Shown: positions 17,525 to 17,963 of the stretch, piece after piece
Layout of the letters: each line of letters begins with the position of its first letter
Position numbering within the stretch: position 1 is the stretch's first letter
Source of the DNA: Cellvibrionales bacterium UBA2511
Lineage (GTDB): Bacteria; Pseudomonadota; Gammaproteobacteria; Pseudomonadales; Porticoccaceae
Direction: 5' to 3'
Assembly (NCBI GenBank): GCA_002341315.1
Contig: DDNV01000030.1
Coordinates: forward strand, 1 to 17,963
Length of the DNA stretch: 17,963 bases
Position numbers and translations under genes: made by a program
Notes under the pieces: generated by a model
Seen by the model: the letters and a program-made list of their open reading frames with translations, nothing else
Told to the model about the DNA's origin: nothing
Database searches by the model: none

Positions 17525-17963
17525 CCCGGTCAACAAATACCAGCTTGTTCTCTACTTGGTGGTTGATGATAAAAGGGTAAGCGTCTTGCCGCCCGACACT
17601 TCGATTGAGTTCATTCAGGGTGATGCTCAGCTGCCGCCAGATATCAATGCGCGTTTGCATGTCCATGGCTGAGGGCCCGTGATTGATCACACCGTGAGCT
17701 GCGGCCGTTTCCAGTGCATCATAGATGTGCAGGTAGTGACCCCAACTTTCAGCCCAGTCTTCAGATGGATGGGCGCTGGCATAACTGCTGATGAAATGAT
17801 CGGCCCAGTCCGGTGCCGGTCCATGTCTGTAGTAGTCATCCAGCGCACTGCGGTAATCCTGGCGTTCATCACCGAAGACGTTTCTGAAGGCCCGCTTTAT
17901 ATCATCATCCGGATTGAGCCTTGACCAGTAATAGTGCCCGGATTCATGGCGCAGGTGTCCAAG
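17478..17963 (-). CDS. putative zinc-binding metallopeptidase (5' end outside window)
   Basis: The last 161 codons of a minus-strand gene enter from the right edge. Near the edge is HLRHESGHYYW, which holds a HESGH zinc-peptidase motif. It is followed by an acidic helical region containing NPDDDIKRAF, EDWAESWGHYLHIYDALETA and the C-terminal QVENKLVFVDRVISQ. This matches, from memory, the family of putative zinc-binding metallopeptidases that often carries an N-terminal zinc ribbon; that part would lie outside the window. Family members are found near anbu clusters in other proteobacteria, as I recall, so a link is plausible. The stop codon at 17480-17478 lies inside the end of anbu, giving a tail-to-tail overlap of 47 bp. 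Confidence 0.82.
   Translation of the reverse strand, partial: LGHLRHESGHYYWSRLNPDDDIKRAFRNVFGDERQDYRSALDDYYRHGPAPDWADHFISSYASAHPSEDWAESWGHYLHIYDALETAAAHGVINHGPSAMDMQTRIDIWRQLSITLNELNRSVGRQDAYPFIINHQVENKLVFVDRVISQLQTLGSTLAIH

Overview
The window reads as chromosome of a gammaproteobacterium, most likely from the Pseudomonas-like or marine Cellvibrio/Spongiibacter-like part of the class. The strongest support is gene order. The run lptM-lysA-dapF-DUF484-xerC with cyaY divergent, and the grouping of ubiK, comM, a P-II/amtB pair and rep, resemble Pseudomonas neighbourhoods from memory. No tRNA, rRNA, CRISPR array, insertion sequence or phage gene was seen. Most of the window is dense core genome.

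Left part (1-2293): the 5' end of dksA runs off the left edge on the minus strand. A plus-strand pair follows, a class I aminotransferase and sfsA, overlapping by 4 bp. Middle-left (2310-8111, all minus strand): in transcription order ubiK, comM, phaC (polyhydroxyalkanoate synthase) and rep helicase. phaC has no PHA partner gene nearby, and the rep reading frame has no ATG upstream of its Walker A motif.

Centre (8112-11381, plus strand): a nitrogen-responsive block. A 317-bp intergenic region carries a near-consensus NtrC box and a near-consensus sigma-54 promoter. These precede a TorF-type outer-membrane porin, a P-II gene (glnK) and amtB. A strong intrinsic terminator follows amtB. A second P-II gene, about 82% identical to the first, then stands alone with its own candidate promoter and terminator. 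The likely logic is that nitrogen limitation (NtrC-P with RpoN) switches on a porin for outer-membrane entry, an ammonium channel and its P-II gate together.

Right part: a minus-strand run, lptM-lysA-dapF-DUF484-xerC plus a SIMPL-domain periplasmic protein, covers lysine/peptidoglycan precursor synthesis, LPS-assembly maturation and chromosome dimer resolution. cyaY diverges from it across a compact divergent promoter region. Last come anbu, a proteasome-like N-terminal nucleophile hydrolase, and the 3' part of a convergent zinc metallopeptidase gene whose end overlaps anbu by 47 bp.

The most interesting points are the porin placed under apparent NtrC/sigma-54 control, the two P-II genes flanking amtB, the overlapping anbu/metallopeptidase pair, and a folded palindrome cluster upstream of ubiK. 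I did not find a convincing wholly new system. The anbu end is the best candidate for accessory biology, but it is cut by the window edge.
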